Positions 35,094 through 41,648 of a stretch of 41,648 bases of DNA are shown here, piece after piece. Under the pieces are notes generated by a model. It saw only the letters and a program-made list of their open reading frames with translations, searched no databases and had not been told where the DNA came from. Numbering within the stretch: the first letter of the stretch is position 1; every line of letters begins with the position of its first letter. Source of the stretch: Chloroflexota bacterium (GTDB lineage: Bacteria > Chloroflexota > UBA11872); assembly GCA_028874175.1 (NCBI GenBank), contig JAPPLN010000005.1, positions 1-41,648 of the forward strand. Reading direction: 5' to 3'. Position numbers and translations under genes: made by a program.

Positions 35094-36367
35094 ATCTTAC
35101 GTCCGTGGGTCAGGCGCCCTTCAAAGGTATAGAAGGGATCGTCCTTGGTAAGCGGCAGGGTGACGGTTGTGCTGGTTTCCTGCGACTTGTAGACCGCGCG
35201 CGTGAACTCGGCGTGGTGGTGGGGTACGCGCAGCGGCGCGGGCGTGTCTGAATCGCTCAAGATCGACTCCAGCCAGATTTGGCTCTGGTACATCTCCGTG
35301 GCGCGCACGGGTGCGTCGGACACGTCAGCTTCCAGCGCCTCCAGCCGCTGTACCAGGGACGGGTCGTGATTTGACCCAAACTTCACGTTGGCTTCCCAGC
35401 CGTTTTCGCGCGCTCCCAGCATCACCGTTGGTATATCCGGATGCGTGTATTCCTGATGCAGGACCAGCGAAGCCTCGCTGCCGATGACCTCGATCCGGTA
35501 GGTCGGGTTGAGCGGGTTGTTGTGATGCAGCAACGACGACTGCACCAGGCCCCGAGCGCCGTTGGCGAACTTCACGAGCGAAAGCGTCAGGTCATCAGTC
35601 TCGATGTAGCGAAGCATGGCGCCCGCGTACGACGTGACTTCGACAATCGGCGTGCCAACGACGAACAGAAACGGATCAATGATGTAGCGCCCGTGGTGGA
35701 ATACTGACGTTCCGCCTTCGCCGCCCCACGTGCCGTGCCAGTGAGTGGATCGGAAGTAGGGCGACTGCGGCCGGAATAGGTTCAGCTCAACCTTCGCCAT
35801 GGCCATCTGGCCCATCAGTCCGCTGGCAACCGCGCGCTGGGCGTGCCGCATGCCACGGCTGTAGCGCGAGCCGACCTGGACGTGCAGCTTGATGCCCGAC
35901 GCTTCGGCCGCTTCCAGCATGGCGTCGGCTTCCTCCACGCTGCGCGCCATCGGACCCTGCGTGAAGACGTGAACCCCTTGTGCGGCGGCTTCGACCGTCG
36001 GTCCACCGCGGACCGAAGGCGCTGTGAGCAGCACGATGGCGTCCACGTCCGCCCCGGCAAGCAATTCGGTATGACTCGCAAACTGTTGGATCTCGTTGGA
36101 GGCTGCGTCTTCGGCAGACTCGGCGCGGGCTAAAGCGTCGTCGCGATCGGCATCGCTTCGGGCGCCTGTGGCGATGGCGTGCTCACGCGCGGCTTCGGCT
36201 CGATAGCCGTGGATAAGCCCTTCGGCCCGATCGCGCGCTAGCTCCGGAACCAGATCCGCCACGGCGACCACGTGCGCCAACTCGTGGAGTCCGAGGTAGA
36301 TGTCCGTGTACAGGCGGGAAATCCCGCCGCAACCCACAAATCCGACTCTCAGCGACGCCGTTGCCAT
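35081..36367 (-). CDS. Gfo/Idh/MocA-family oxidoreductase lacking the catalytic Lys
   Basis: This 428-residue protein has the NAD(P)-binding start RVGFVGCGGISRLY (residues 7-20) and the C-terminal substrate domain with STHWHGTWGGEGGTSVFHHGRYIIDPFLFVVG. The usual E-K-P motif that provides the catalytic Lys is TQGP (136-139) here, with Gly at the Lys position. A charged, Ala-rich insertion of about 45 residues (47-95) follows strand 2. The reaction is likely sugar or cyclitol related, but activity may be changed. A good AGGAG ribosome binding site precedes the ATG. It lies 45 bases after the methyltransferase, third in a minus-strand run. Confidence 0.85.
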   Translation of the reverse strand: MATASLRVGFVGCGGISRLYTDIYLGLHELAHVVAVADLVPELARDRAEGLIHGYRAEAAREHAIATGARSDADRDDALARAESAEDAASNEIQQFASHTELLAGADVDAIVLLTAPSVRGGPTVEAAAQGVHVFTQGPMARSVEEADAMLEAAEASGIKLHVQVGSRYSRGMRHAQRAVASGLMGQMAMAKVELNLFRPQSPYFRSTHWHGTWGGEGGTSVFHHGRYIIDPFLFVVGTPIVEVTSYAGAMLRYIETDDLTLSLVKFANGARGLVQSSLLHHNNPLNPTYRIEVIGSEASLVLHQEYTHPDIPTVMLGARENGWEANVKFGSNHDPSLVQRLEALEADVSDAPVRATEMYQSQIWLESILSDSDTPAPLRVPHHHAEFTRAVYKSQETSTTVTLPLTKDDPFYTFEGRLTHGRKIPKD

Positions 36368-36412
36368 GTCGTCATCTCCTGGAGCGCGGCTCTCGGCGTA
36401 TCGTATCCGAGC

Positions 36413-37153
36413 CTATGAGCGTCGTATCCCGGCCGCGACGAGCACCGGCCAGTAGAACCAGCGCCCTTGATCCGTTTCCCGCGCATCGAACGCCGCGCGG
36501 ACCTTTGCATCCTCGGTAAAGGCCCGCCAGAGCTGTCGCCGAAGGGCGTTTGATACCCCCGTTCGGCTGCACCAGCCATCGAAATCCTGCTCGGTGCGCG
36601 TATGCGTACTGCGCTCAACGTCGAGCCCGATCTCCGTCATGAGTTCCAGGATTTGTCCGGCATACCGGTTGCAGACGTGAGACGGGTCGCGCAGCGACTC
36701 GATTTCGTGCATGGCCTCGGCAACGTCGGCGTCGTCGGGTGAGATTGTGTCGGCAATCACGACCCGACCGCCAGGGCGTGCCACGCGCGCCATTTCGATC
36801 ATGGCTGCGCGCCCTTCCACGTAGTGATGGAACGCATGGCGGCAAGTCACAACGTCGAACGTCCGGTCTCCGAATGCCAGGGCGTGTGTGTCGGTCTGAA
36901 CGACCCGCACGTCATTCGGCGCCGTCGCGCGGGTATGCCGCAGCATGTTGGGAGCAATGTCCGCGGCAACGACGCGGGCCGGCGTAATGGCGAGGGCATG
37001 GGCCGTGAATCCCGTGCCTGTGCTCACGTCCAGCACCAGATCGCCCGGGCGCGCCTGGGCAAACTCACGCGTGAGGTCAAGGGTCGGGCCTTCGCGATGC
37101 GTCGGTGACTGCGCGTAGGCGGCCACACGGTCGTCGAACGCCGCCTGACTCAC
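36413..37153 (-). CDS. SAM-dependent methyltransferase (UbiE/methyltransferase-11 type)
   Basis: This 246-residue protein has the SAM motif VLDVSTGTGFTAHAL, AADIAPNML after strand 2, FDVVTCRHAFHHYVEGRAAMIEMARVARPGGRVVIADTISP in the middle and a C-terminal helical part. It is a UbiE-like small-molecule methyltransferase. The GTG start overlaps the aminotransferase stop (GTGA), so the two are translationally coupled and probably act on related substrates. The gene is unlikely to belong to ubiquinone synthesis, as no partner genes are seen. Confidence 0.86.
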   Translation of the reverse strand: MSQAAFDDRVAAYAQSPTHREGPTLDLTREFAQARPGDLVLDVSTGTGFTAHALAITPARVVAADIAPNMLRHTRATAPNDVRVVQTDTHALAFGDRTFDVVTCRHAFHHYVEGRAAMIEMARVARPGGRVVIADTISPDDADVAEAMHEIESLRDPSHVCNRYAGQILELMTEIGLDVERSTHTRTEQDFDGWCSRTGVSNALRRQLWRAFTEDAKVRAAFDARETDQGRWFYWPVLVAAGIRRS

Positions 37154-38532
37154 TCCTCGAAGGTTTCCAGGGTCTCCGCGATCGACGCGTCCAGGATGTC
37201 CAGCATCTCATCGATCTCTTCCTCTGTTGAAACGAGGGGAGGAGCGAGCACGTAGGTGTGGTCGCCCATGCGCGCGATCAGCCCGTTGCGCTTGGCGGTC
37301 TGGCCTACCGCGCGACACAGGAGATTGGAAGCCGGATAGGCCGAGCGCGAGGCTCGGTCGCTGACGAACTCCACGCCCTGCAACATGCCGTGCCCGTCCA
37401 CGCGGCCAATCTGTGAGTAGCGGGCCTCCAGTTCATCCAGACCCGAGCGAAGTTGCTTGCCGCGCTCGCGGCCGTTGTCCAGCGCACCGTCCTCCACAAT
37501 CTGTCGCACGGCCTCCAGCCCCGCCGCGCATGCCACGGGGTTGCCGGAGTAGGTGTGTCCCGCGTTGAAGTGCACACCGTCGGCCAGGTCGCCCCAGAAG
37601 GCGGTGGCTACGCGCTCCGTCATCATTACGGCCGCCAGCGCCGCATACCCGCCGCTGATGCCCTTACCCACCGACATGATGTCCGGACAGGTCTCGTAAA
37701 CGTCCGCCGCGAACAACTCGCCGAGGCGCCCGAATCCCGTGATGATCTCGTCGAAGATCAGCAGTACGTTGTGCCGGTCGCAAACCTCGCGCAGGATCTT
37801 GAAATACTCCAGCGGCGGAGCGATGAGACCCTCGGCGGACATGACGACCGGGTCTGCAATCAGAGCCGCCACAGTCTCGGGGCCTTCGCCGAGGATCACC
37901 TCGTCCACGATCTTGGCGCAGCGCACGCCGCAGTCGGGGTAGGTCATCCCAAACGGACAGCGGTAGCAGTCCGGCGGGTGCACGTGCACGAACCCGGTCG
38001 GAAACGGTTCGTACGGCAGCTTGCGGGACGCGCCGCCACTGGCGGCCAGCGCCCCCATCGTGGCCCCGTGATAGCTCTTGTAGCGCGAGATCACCTTGTA
38101 CTTGCCCGGGTTGCCGGTTTGCGCGTGGTATTGGCGGGCGAGCTTGAAGGCGGTCTCATTTGCTTCCGAGCCACCGGTCGTGAACTTGACATGGGTCAGC
38201 GGTTCAGGCGTCACCTCCGCCAGCCGCTCAGCCAACTCGATTGCCGGCTCGGTCGACGCGTAGAGGGGCAGGGCCAGCGCAATGCGATTGAGTTGCGCGT
38301 GCATCGCGTCGATGATTCCCTGGTTGCGATGTCCCAGCTGCACCGCAGCGACCCCGGCCAGGCCGTCGATGTACCACTGCCCGGTGTGGTCGCGAACCCG
38401 AACGCCGTCGGCCTCAACCAGCACCAGGGGGTCGTCCAGGAAGGCCTTCATCTGGTTGAAATCGACAACCAGGTTATTCAGGCCCGGGTAGGCCTCTGTA
38501 ATCGGTGTGTCTGACAGCTTCACGTCTTGCAT
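37150..38532 (-). CDS. Class III PLP-dependent aminotransferase with a four-Cys insertion
   Basis: This 460-residue enzyme uses pyridoxal phosphate to move amino groups from an omega-amino donor. Seen motifs are TTGGSEANE (118-126), YHGATMG (154-160), the cofactor Asp261-Glu262 in IFDEIITGFGR and Lys290 in SVGKGISGG. A four-Cys segment CYRCPFGMTYPDCGVRCAK (Cys189, 192, 201, 205) lies between the halves, a known feature of a class III subgroup that could bind metal. Candidates are beta-alanine, taurine, GABA or polyamine transaminases; the substrate is not decided. It is the first gene of the minus-strand unit, divergent from the LanC-like gene across 116 bases that hold no convincing promoter. 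Confidence 0.9.
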   Translation of the reverse strand: MQDVKLSDTPITEAYPGLNNLVVDFNQMKAFLDDPLVLVEADGVRVRDHTGQWYIDGLAGVAAVQLGHRNQGIIDAMHAQLNRIALALPLYASTEPAIELAERLAEVTPEPLTHVKFTTGGSEANETAFKLARQYHAQTGNPGKYKVISRYKSYHGATMGALAASGGASRKLPYEPFPTGFVHVHPPDCYRCPFGMTYPDCGVRCAKIVDEVILGEGPETVAALIADPVVMSAEGLIAPPLEYFKILREVCDRHNVLLIFDEIITGFGRLGELFAADVYETCPDIMSVGKGISGGYAALAAVMMTERVATAFWGDLADGVHFNAGHTYSGNPVACAAGLEAVRQIVEDGALDNGRERGKQLRSGLDELEARYSQIGRVDGHGMLQGVEFVSDRASRSAYPASNLLCRAVGQTAKRNGLIARMGDHTYVLAPPLVSTEEEIDEMLDILDASIAETLETFEE

Positions 38533-38648
38533 TAGTGTCTCAAGCCCCTCATGTCGTCCGATGAGACTACGCGCCCGGCGGCAGCTTGTCGCGCGGTCGT
38601 TCTAGTTGATCGGCTACCGTGAGGGCGTGTGCAACCCGCAGGATAGCC

Positions 38649-39863
38649 ATGCCTGACGATGACCGATTCCTGGCAGCCGCCCAGAGCGTGGCCGACTGCA
38701 TCGCGGCGCTGGCGCGTCCGGCCGTCGGCGGTGCCCGCTGGGAGACGCGCAGCTATACCGGCAAGCCGCAGTACTCCACCGCCGTCTTTGGCGGGACGGC
38801 CGGAGTCGTGTTTTTGTTCGCCGACTTGTTCCGGGTCACCGGCGATCCCAAGGCCCGCGAGGTGGCCGAAGCGGCGGCAATGTGGGTCGAGGCCGATTCG
38901 AAGGCTGACCTCAGGAGTCCGGACGCGGATCCGGGGCTGTATTTCGGCATGTCGGGCCACGGCCAGATGTGTCTGCACCTGTACGAATCCACCGGACGTG
39001 AGCGCTGGCTGCGGGACGCACAGGCGCGGGCCCGTGCGGTGGCTCGCGCGTCCTGGCCGGACGCGCATGTGCTGAGCGGATCGGCCGGCAGTGTGATCTT
39101 CCTCCTGCGCCTGTATCAGGCCGCAGCCGATCAGAGCGTGCTGGATGCCGCAGTGAGGGCCGGCGATCACATCACCCGCACGGTCGAATGCGACGACCAA
39201 GGGGCGCGCTGGGACTGGCACCGCGAAGGGCAGGTTCGCTTCAGCGCCGGCTTCGTGCACGGCGCCAGCGGCATCGCCTATGCGCTGGCAGAGCTCTGGC
39301 GGTTTACGGGCGACGACACGATCAAGAGCCTCGTTTACCACGCCTGGCGATGGATAGAGGCTGTCGCGCTGGAAGACGATCGCGGCATCTGCTGGAATCG
39401 CTGGCCGGGAGATCCGCACCGTCCGCGCGTACAGTGGTGTCACGGGGCGCCGGGCATTGGGCTGTTGGCGGCACGCGCGGCCGAAATCTTCAATGACGAT
39501 GGCCTGCGCCGCTTTGCCGAGCGTTGCGCCCAGGCGACCCTGGCAGCTGGGGACATCCGCAACAACCCCAGCCAGTGCCACGGCCTAGCCGGGAACGCGG
39601 AACTCTTCATCGAGCTTGCCCGAGTGGGCGGTGACGAGTCATGGATGTCCCACGCGCGGGACTTCGGCGCCGCCGCCGCGGCCTATCGCGAGGAGCGTGA
39701 CGGCGAGGTGCGCTGGCCAGGGGACGAGCCGGGCAACTACAGCCCGGACTTCATGCTGGGATCATCCGGGCTGGGGCACTTCTTCCTGCGCCTTGCCCGA
39801 CCCGAGGAGGTTCAGATGCCGCTTATGGTTCGTCCGCTTACGGCTTCGGAGCGCACCCCATGA
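38649..39863 (+). CDS. LanC-like protein with zinc ligands
   Basis: This 404-residue protein has the seven G-x-x-G repeats of LanC alpha-toroids, for example GTAGV (49), GMSGHG (100), SGSAGS (143), HGASGIA (204), CHGAPGIG (264) and CHGLAGN (310). The zinc ligands of NisC are conserved: Cys264, Cys310 and His311, and the catalytic His is at 204 (HGASG). LanC enzymes add Cys thiols to dehydrated residues, or glutathione in the eukaryotic LanCL group. No lanthipeptide precursor or dehydratase is in the window, so the substrate is unknown. The ATG at 38649, with an AGGA ribosome binding site, is preferred over an upstream GTG. It overlaps the following gene (ATGA). Confidence 0.85.
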   Translation: MPDDDRFLAAAQSVADCIAALARPAVGGARWETRSYTGKPQYSTAVFGGTAGVVFLFADLFRVTGDPKAREVAEAAAMWVEADSKADLRSPDADPGLYFGMSGHGQMCLHLYESTGRERWLRDAQARARAVARASWPDAHVLSGSAGSVIFLLRLYQAAADQSVLDAAVRAGDHITRTVECDDQGARWDWHREGQVRFSAGFVHGASGIAYALAELWRFTGDDTIKSLVYHAWRWIEAVALEDDRGICWNRWPGDPHRPRVQWCHGAPGIGLLAARAAEIFNDDGLRRFAERCAQATLAAGDIRNNPSQCHGLAGNAELFIELARVGGDESWMSHARDFGAAAAAYREERDGEVRWPGDEPGNYSPDFMLGSSGLGHFFLRLARPEEVQMPLMVRPLTASERTP

Positions 39864-40888
39864 ACAAGCAACCCGTGCGTCTGGGAATGCTCGGCGCGCA
39901 GCACGGGCATGCGGCTGGAAAGCTGCGCTGGCTGCGTGACCTTGAAGAAATCGACCTTGCCGGCGTGTACGAGCCCTGCGCAGATGCTCGCGCGGCCAAG
40001 GAGTCCGAGCCGAATTCGGCGGGCTTGCCGTACGTCGATGACATTGACCGGCTGCTCGAGGATCCATCCGTGCTCGGCATTCTGATCGGCGGGGCCGAGC
40101 GCCAGAATCCTTCCTACGCACGCCGAGCGCTGCAGGCAGGCAAGCACCTCTTGATGGAAAAGGCCTGCGGCTGGACCCACGCCCACGTGGACGAACTGAC
40201 GGGTCTGGCCGAGTCGTCCGGCCTGCTCTTCCAGATGGGCTATAACAACCGTCTGACGCCGCACTTCCGTCGCGTGCTGGACATGGTGGATCGCGGCGAA
40301 TTCGGCGACATCTACCGCGTGCGCTCGCACATGTGCAGCTTCTACCACCCGTCGGCCGACACCTACCTGGGCCGCGACCGGTACTTCAACGGGGGCATCT
40401 TCTACAACCTTGGCTCCCACGCGCTGGACATGGCAATGGCCGTGTTGGGAACGCCCGCCAAGGTCCATTCGTTTCTGCGCTGCGACCGCTTCGACGAATC
40501 GGGCTATATAGACAACGCCACGGTAGTGCTGGAGTACCCGAAGGCCATCGCCACCCTCGAGGCCAGCCACCTCGAGACGGAGCAGGTGCGTCCGCGCAGC
40601 TTCGAGGTCTACGGTTCCGAGGCCCAGGCTATCGTCTCCCCGTGGGCGTCCATCGGCGACCGCGCGCCTGCCGTGGCCATTCACCGCGGCGGACCCGGCG
40701 CCGGAGCTGACGGCTGGAAGGTCTACGGCACGGGCCGCGAATCGCCGTTTCGCGACGACGTCGAGCACTTCGCGGACTGCGTCCGAGGCGAGAGTGAACC
40801 CCGCTTCAGCTACGACCACGACCGCGCTGTCCATCACACCCTGATGGACATTTGCGGCGAGACCGACGTCGCGGAAGAAATTGTCTAG
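39860..40888 (+). CDS. Gfo/Idh/MocA-family oxidoreductase
   Basis: This 342-residue protein has the N-terminal Rossmann start RLGMLGAQHGHAAGKL, where GxGxxG is replaced by GAQHGH. The catalytic Lys region reads MEKA (99-102, Lys101), with Ala instead of Pro after the Lys. The C-terminal substrate domain has YNNRLTPHFRR, GEFGDIYRVRSHM and YFNGGIFYNLGSHALDM. Family members oxidise or reduce sugars, inositols or pyrroles with NAD(P). It is translationally coupled to the LanC-like gene (ATGA overlap), which suggests related steps. Confidence 0.85.
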   Translation: MNKQPVRLGMLGAQHGHAAGKLRWLRDLEEIDLAGVYEPCADARAAKESEPNSAGLPYVDDIDRLLEDPSVLGILIGGAERQNPSYARRALQAGKHLLMEKACGWTHAHVDELTGLAESSGLLFQMGYNNRLTPHFRRVLDMVDRGEFGDIYRVRSHMCSFYHPSADTYLGRDRYFNGGIFYNLGSHALDMAMAVLGTPAKVHSFLRCDRFDESGYIDNATVVLEYPKAIATLEASHLETEQVRPRSFEVYGSEAQAIVSPWASIGDRAPAVAIHRGGPGAGADGWKVYGTGRESPFRDDVEHFADCVRGESEPRFSYDHDRAVHHTLMDICGETDVAEEIV

Positions 40889-40922
40889 CGCTGCCGCCCA
40901 GCAGGAAGTCGCCACAGATCAC

Positions 40923-40951
40923 GTGACGCTCGACTAAATCGTAGTTACAAT
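40923..40951 (+). promoter_or_regulatory. Promoter of the brnTA operon
   Basis: GTGACG (40923-40928) and TACAAT (40946-40951) match the sigma70 -35 and -10 boxes at four and five of six positions with an ideal 17-base spacer. The predicted start of transcription falls at about 40958, the GTG of brnT. BrnA homologues repress their own promoter, so an operator is expected here; the AT-rich ACAATATATGTG around the -10 is a candidate. Confidence 0.6.
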
Positions 40952-40957
40952 ATATGT

Positions 40958-41218
40958 GTGCAGTACGAGTGGGACGAGGCGAAGCGGCAGTCCAATGCAC
41001 AGAAGCACGGGATTGACTTCGCGGCAGTCGAAACGTTCGACTGGGAAAGCGCGCTGGTCGAACGTTCGGATCGCGGAGGCGAGGTTCGCTACGTGGCCGT
41101 CGGCTACATCGACGTCCGGCTCTACTGCCTCGTGTTCACTGAACGCGGGACACGGATTCGCGTGATCAGCCTGCGCTGTGCCAGCCGAGGGGAGGAACGG
41201 AGATATGCCCAAGCTTAA
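40958..41218 (+). CDS. brnT: BrnT-family toxin
   Basis: This 86-residue protein matches BrnT, a RelE-fold ribonuclease toxin that blocks translation. The family signature is present: YEWDEAKRQSNAQKHGIDFAAV at the start, VRYVAVGYID, LVFTERG and the basic RVISLRCASRGEERRYAQ near the end, where BrnT has RIISAR..ErrxYe. The start is GTG with no Shine-Dalgarno sequence, and the predicted transcript begins at the GTG itself. It overlaps brnA by 14 bases. Confidence 0.9.
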   Translation: MQYEWDEAKRQSNAQKHGIDFAAVETFDWESALVERSDRGGEVRYVAVGYIDVRLYCLVFTERGTRIRVISLRCASRGEERRYAQA

Positions 41219-41519
41219 GCCGGGCCACGTCAGCCCGACGCCTGGCGAGGACTACGCCATCAACGCGGCTGCCGCCGCCGACCCCGAGGCGTCCGAATTG
41301 GACGACGACTGGTTCGAGCGCGCCCGGCCCGCCGGCGAGGTCGTGCCGCACATCGTGCGGCGTTACCGGCGCACGCGCGGCAAGCAGCGGGCGCCCACGA
41401 AGACCCAGATCACGCTGCGGCTCGACGCCGACCTGGTTCTCCACTTCCGCGAAACCGGCAAGGGCTGGCAGACACGCATGAATGACACCCTGCGCGAAGC
41501 GGTATTCGAGGACGAATAG
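41205..41519 (+). CDS. brnA: BrnA-family antitoxin
   Basis: This 104-residue protein is the BrnA partner, which binds and neutralises BrnT and represses the operon through a ribbon-helix-helix domain. The C-terminal segment QITLRLDADLVLHFRETGKGWQTRMNDTLREAV matches the family signature, and DDDWFERARP lies in the toxin-binding part. The ATG at 41205 has a GGAGG ribosome binding site and overlaps brnT; the frame extends nine codons upstream without support. Confidence 0.9.
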   Translation: MPKLKPGHVSPTPGEDYAINAAAAADPEASELDDDWFERARPAGEVVPHIVRRYRRTRGKQRAPTKTQITLRLDADLVLHFRETGKGWQTRMNDTLREAVFEDE

Positions 41520-41553
41520 CGCCCGGAATCGCTGCTAGTCGACCGTTGTCCGC

Positions 41554-41648
41554 CTAGCTGACCTGGTCTTTGGCGTAGACGTAGGGGCGGCGAATGTCGT
41601 AGGCGCCCGGGTAGCGGACCTTGAGCGAGCCTTCGTTGATCGCGGCTT
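41554..41648 (-). CDS. C-terminal fragment of an unidentified protein
   Basis: The last 95 bases hold an open minus-strand frame that ends in TAG at 41554-41556. The 30 visible residues end SLKVRYPGAYDIRRPYVYAK then DQVS, and third codon positions are almost all G or C, as in the real genes around it. No family could be recognised. It faces the brnTA operon, with 34 bases between the two stop codons. Confidence 0.55.
   Translation of the reverse strand, partial: AAINEGSLKVRYPGAYDIRRPYVYAKDQVS

Noticed and set aside
37453-38514. Long plus-strand open frame of 353 codons opposite the aminotransferase gene
   Set aside because: It is the complement of a clear PLP enzyme, has no recognisable motif, and long antisense frames are common in such GC-rich genes.
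39812-40915. Minus-strand open frame of 367 codons opposite the second Gfo/Idh gene
   Set aside because: It mirrors the reading frame of a well-supported oxidoreductase and shows no family features.
1-41648. Search for tRNA, rRNA, CRISPR arrays, insertion sequences and prophage genes
   Set aside because: No tRNA cloverleaf, spaced direct repeats, transposase or terminal inverted repeats, or phage structural motifs were recognised by eye.

Overview
This 41.6 kb window is a GC-rich bacterial chromosome segment with tightly packed genes and very little non-coding DNA. The style of its families suggests Chloroflexota: a UPF0173-like metallo-beta-lactamase-fold protein, GT-C and YfhO-type membrane proteins with beta-sandwich ectodomains, and Gfo/Idh and class-III aminotransferase genes. 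No outer-membrane export gene (Wza type) is seen, which fits a single-membrane cell. The assignment is inferred from family resemblance, because no rRNA or marker gene is present. No tRNA, rRNA, CRISPR array, insertion sequence or prophage was recognised.

Layout. (1) 1-3825, minus strand: a housekeeping run read as MBL-fold protein, pyrG, purA, then the start of a peroxiredoxin-like gene. (2) 3900-34994, plus strand: a surface-glycan locus. It opens with an ABC-2 export permease (wzm). A minus-strand GyrI-like gene separates wzm from its ATPase (wzt). About 22 plus-strand genes follow, many joined by 4-base stop/start overlaps (ATGA, GTGA, TTGA). They encode one GT2, ten GT4, one CgeB-like and one GT-C-type glycosyltransferase, a YfhO-like membrane protein, a radical SAM/SPASM enzyme with a Trm112-like partner, a hexapeptide acyltransferase, a toroid plus beta-sandwich lyase-like protein, a Wzx-type flippase, a methyltransferase, a sugar-nucleotide epimerase and a polyprenyl-phosphate sugar transferase. 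(3) 35081-40888: two divergent units. The minus unit is aminotransferase, methyltransferase and a Gfo/Idh oxidoreductase (the last after a short gap). The plus unit is a LanC-like protein coupled to a second Gfo/Idh oxidoreductase. (4) 40923-41519: a BrnT/BrnA toxin-antitoxin pair with a compact promoter. (5) 41554-41648: the end of an unidentified minus-strand gene.

How it may work together. The initiating sugar transferase would load the first sugar-phosphate on undecaprenyl phosphate. The many glycosyltransferases would extend it. Export could go through Wzm/Wzt, the flippase, or both. Acyl, methyl and radical-SAM steps would decorate it. Only one nucleotide-sugar enzyme is encoded, so most donors must come from elsewhere.

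The most unusual signal is an accessory beta-sandwich-like domain with a [ED]G[WF][FY]...[RF][WY][TA] core. It appears at the end of Wzt and inserted inside the GT2 and GT4 enzymes encoded next to it: three consecutive proteins of three unrelated folds. Other points of interest are an MBL-fold protein lacking its metal ligands, a LanC-like protein with intact zinc ligands but no lanthipeptide context, an apparently leaderless brnT, and hairpins at gene borders.
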